DNA from: a bacterium
Lineage (GTDB): Bacteria; Patescibacteriota; Patescibacteriia; Patescibacteriales; JALTFF01
Assembly (NCBI GenBank): GCA_027007465.1
Contig: JALTFF010000045.1
Span: forward strand, 1-9,981
Direction of reading: 5' to 3'
DNA length: 9,981 nt
This document shows, piece after piece, positions 8,138 to 9,981 of this stretch; within the stretch, counting starts at the first letter, position 1, and each line of letters opens with the position of its first letter. Below the pieces are notes generated by a model. The model was not told where the DNA came from and made no database searches. It saw only the letters and a program-made list of their open reading frames with translations. Position numbers and translations under genes: made by a program.

Positions 8138-9379
8138 TTTATTAGACAAGATATAATCTTCACTATATCTTGCCTCTCTAATGGTAGATATGCTATCATT
8201 ATGAGCTATTGCTTCTCTTTGGCTATCAGAAATTGTTGCACTTACATTCATTGCATTAACCATACCTGCCACAAGAGTAGTTAAAAAATTTGCCTGTGAT
8301 TTTAAACTCTCTAAACTAAATTCACCTTTCTTTACATTAGCGTCTATCTTTTCTTTTTCTAATGCTAATTGACTTTGTATTTGTTCTATCTGCTGCTTTA
8401 ATTCTAATTCACTTATTGTGCCAAATGCTGTTGAAATTGTGTTTAATGCTGTTACTATTTCGCCATAAACTTGTGCAACTGCTTGATTTAATTCAACTTG
8501 CATTTTATATACCATAGTTTTCACATCATATTTTTTTCCAATTAGAGCTAATAAATCGCCTAATAATTTTGAACTATTTTGTAAATAGGATAAGTCAGTC
8601 TCTATTACTGCTCTTGTATTATTTACATAGTTAGTAAATAAAGTTGCACCTATTTCTTTGTTTTTTAATACAAGTGATGCTACCTCACCTGCTATTTGTA
8701 CAGCTGTAACTCTATTAGCTTCCGCTATATTTTGGTTCATATACTCTATATCAGCTATATGAAATCCATTAGGCAGCATATATCCACGAGTAAACTCTTC
8801 TCTTTGTAATCTATATATATCCTCTTGATATTTTAACTCTGTCTTTCTTTGTGCTCCTGTTAAAAGTCCAGATTCAATAGCATCTAAATTTGATACATCT
8901 CCACCTTTTAATAAATTTTTGGCATCATTTAGTATATCTTCAAGCTCTGTTTTTATATAATCTAAATCAGGTGATATGCCAGAATACCCAGATAGCAAAT
9001 TATTTATTTTAACTTCTATATTAGAAAAATCACCATCTAAACCATTAGTTAATGAATTTATTTTATCTGATATGGCATTAAATTCTGAAACATAAGATTC
9101 AAGTTTATTTGAAACAGAAACCAAATTATTTGCATTGTGGGTTAATCTGCTGGTATCTAAATTTATATCTGTATTTATATCATTTAGTGCATCAACAGGA
9201 ATGGAGTCTCCAACACCTAAAAATGAATCTAATGCCCCAGATAATTCATTTTTATACCCTTTTATCCAATTATTTAAATTATCAAATGTTTCTTGAACCT
9301 TAGTTCCTGCTCCACTTGTCCAAGAGCCATCATGCCCGCTATCAAAATAGCTACTACCTATTACAGGCAAACTACCCAT
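8135..9379 (-). CDS. Helical phage virion protein, candidate internal/ejection protein
   Basis: The protein has 414 residues from the ATG at 9379. That start is preferred over the in-frame ATG at 9394 because a perfect AAGGAG lies 6 bases before 9379, inside what would be codons 2 and 3 of the longer form. After a Gly/Ser-rich N-terminus (1-25), residues 30-170 are mainly helical with coiled-coil-like Leu/Ile spacing. A distinctive EEFTRGYMLPNGFH motif falls at about 194-207, and long helices follow (210-360) with many Gln, Glu and Ala. An apolar segment (about 365-384) lies near the C-terminus. There is no signal peptide and no cysteine. I vaguely associate the RGxxLPxG motif plus long helices with uncharacterised phage virion proteins, but cannot name a family. 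By position between a nozzle-like gene and the giant gene it matches T7 gp14, a small internal virion protein; that is inference. It ends in TAA, 11 bases before the next start. Confidence 0.6.
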   Translation of the reverse strand: MGSLPVIGSSYFDSGHDGSWTSGAGTKVQETFDNLNNWIKGYKNELSGALDSFLGVGDSIPVDALNDINTDINLDTSRLTHNANNLVSVSNKLESYVSEFNAISDKINSLTNGLDGDFSNIEVKINNLLSGYSGISPDLDYIKTELEDILNDAKNLLKGGDVSNLDAIESGLLTGAQRKTELKYQEDIYRLQREEFTRGYMLPNGFHIADIEYMNQNIAEANRVTAVQIAGEVASLVLKNKEIGATLFTNYVNNTRAVIETDLSYLQNSSKLLGDLLALIGKKYDVKTMVYKMQVELNQAVAQVYGEIVTALNTISTAFGTISELELKQQIEQIQSQLALEKEKIDANVKKGEFSLESLKSQANFLTTLVAGMVNAMNVSATISDSQREAIAHNDSISTIREARYSEDYILSNK

Positions 9380-9980
9380 TATATTCTCCTTCATTAATTA
9401 ATTCTGATGTGGTATCTAAAATACGAATAGGCATCCAATTATCCTCATTCAGCATAAATCCATAATAAATATGTGTAGGAACTCCACCAAGTTCTGATGG
9501 GTAAATTTTAATTAAAGTGAAATCAATTTCACTTTCTCCAGTATTTGACATAACTTTTATAAGTTTAAAAGGTGCATCTTGGTCAACATGCCCTTCTGGT
9601 GTTAAATTAAAAGTATATATATTATAAGATACTATTTCCTTATAGAATTTAGGGTAACTAATTTTCAAAGTTATTCCTCCATTTGGTGTATCTAATTTTG
9701 GGTCATCTATAATAATCTCAGACACATCAGAATTAAAAAAGGGATTAGATGCTGACACAAAAAAGTAAAATTTATGAGAAGCATCTTTCCTCATTTCTCC
9801 AGCATTCCCTGATTCAATTGTGTAACTTACATCTGGCTTGCCTTCTAATTTGTGATATTCCTGTTCTTTATATACATCATCTATACCATCCTTACCATAT
9901 AGTTTATACCCAATAACGCATTTTTTCAAGGTGTCTTTTGCCTCATCACAACCATTTGCTTCCATTTGAATATAAGAATA
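9372..9980 (-). CDS. Phage structural protein, FN3-like/tail nozzle-like (5'-partial)
   Basis: The visible part is 202 residues plus a TAG stop. The first in-window ATG (9965) is not a convincing start: the 15 bases before it contain no Shine-Dalgarno match and the frame stays open to the window edge, so this is the C-terminal part of a longer gene. The sequence is beta-rich. A Phe/Tyr-rich strand (KFYFFVSASNPFF) is followed by an acidic IIIDDPKLD segment, then SYNIYTF, then FKLIKV and EIDFTL. This order (a YxYxxV strand, a xYxIYR-like strand, an FxLI strand, a T-x-x-D turn) resembles the fibronectin-III-like module of podoviral tail-nozzle and other phage structural proteins. Two Cys lie near the left end of the visible part, whereas I see none in the next three genes. 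Its end overlaps the next gene by 8 bases. The structural role is inferred from pattern and position; no family was confirmed. Confidence 0.6.
   Translation of the reverse strand, partial: YSYIQMEANGCDEAKDTLKKCVIGYKLYGKDGIDDVYKEQEYHKLEGKPDVSYTIESGNAGEMRKDASHKFYFFVSASNPFFNSDVSEIIIDDPKLDTPNGGITLKISYPKFYKEIVSYNIYTFNLTPEGHVDQDAPFKLIKVMSNTGESEIDFTLIKIYPSELGGVPTHIYYGFMLNEDNWMPIRILDTTSELINEGEYNG
9380..9392 (-). promoter_or_regulatory. Ribosome binding site deciding the start of the 414-residue gene
   Basis: The minus strand reads GAAGGAGAATATA directly before the ATG at 9379. AAGGAG sits 6 bases from that ATG. The upstream in-frame ATG (9394) is preceded by an AT-only stretch with no Shine-Dalgarno, and its codons 2-3 are the AAG GAG itself. 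The gene therefore starts at 9379 and overlaps the previous stop (ATGGGTAG). Confidence 0.8.
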
Positions 9981-9981
9981 A

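Noticed and set aside
27..9303. Plus-strand open frames of 60-99 codons (for example at 27-326, 4604-4798, 6392-6640, 6762-7055, 7300-7560, 7896-8078, 9109-9303)
   Set aside because: All lie opposite well-supported minus-strand genes, give low-complexity or hydrophobic translations typical of antisense frames in AT-rich DNA, and show no family resemblance.
9963..9965. ATG at 9965 as the true start of the rightmost gene
   Set aside because: No Shine-Dalgarno precedes it and the frame is open to the window edge, so the gene almost certainly begins outside.

Overview
The window looks like part of the structural (tail and DNA-ejection) module of a tailed bacteriophage or prophage. It is very AT-rich (by eye well under one third G+C). 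All coding is on the minus strand, in five closely packed genes that overlap or lie at most 11 bases apart. Shine-Dalgarno sites are of the AAGGAG type. The standard bacterial code is used: TGG encodes Trp, and TGA, TAA and TAG all serve as stops. A low-GC bacterial host is therefore likely, but the sequence does not say which one (Bacillota, Fusobacteriota, Brachyspira or Campylobacterota would all fit). No integrase, tRNA, attachment site or host gene is visible, so free phage and prophage cannot be told apart.

Layout, read in the direction of transcription (right to left): (1) 9980-9372, the 3' part of a beta-rich structural protein with a fibronectin-III/nozzle-like look, whose real start lies outside the window; (2) 9379-8135, a 414-residue mostly helical protein; (3) 8123-7314, a 269-residue Asn-rich, low-complexity protein; (4) 7317-250, a 2355-residue protein filling 71% of the window; (5) 253 to beyond position 1, the N-terminal 84 residues of a protein with an Ig-like domain common at the start of phage tail, baseplate or fibre proteins.

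The giant protein has Gly-rich apolar segments near its N-terminus, a long Lys/Glu-rich helical body, a linker with KxLP repeats, a complete zincin-type metallopeptidase signature (H1304-E1305-x2-H1308 ... E1340) and a C-terminal region resembling the ends of very large phage virion or polyvalent proteins. The order nozzle-like, mid-size helical, small, giant, fibre-like matches the order seen in T7-like podoviruses (gp12, gp14, gp15, gp16, gp17). The best working model is therefore an ejection-protein cassette: proteins 2 to 4 would be packaged inside the head and ejected ahead of the DNA, with the zincin in place of the transglycosylase of T7 gp16. This model rests on gene order and motifs, not on a database match.

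Two ATGA overlaps flank the giant gene and suggest translational coupling. No promoter, terminator, RNA gene, mobile element or CRISPR array was found, and no gap over 11 bases lies between genes.
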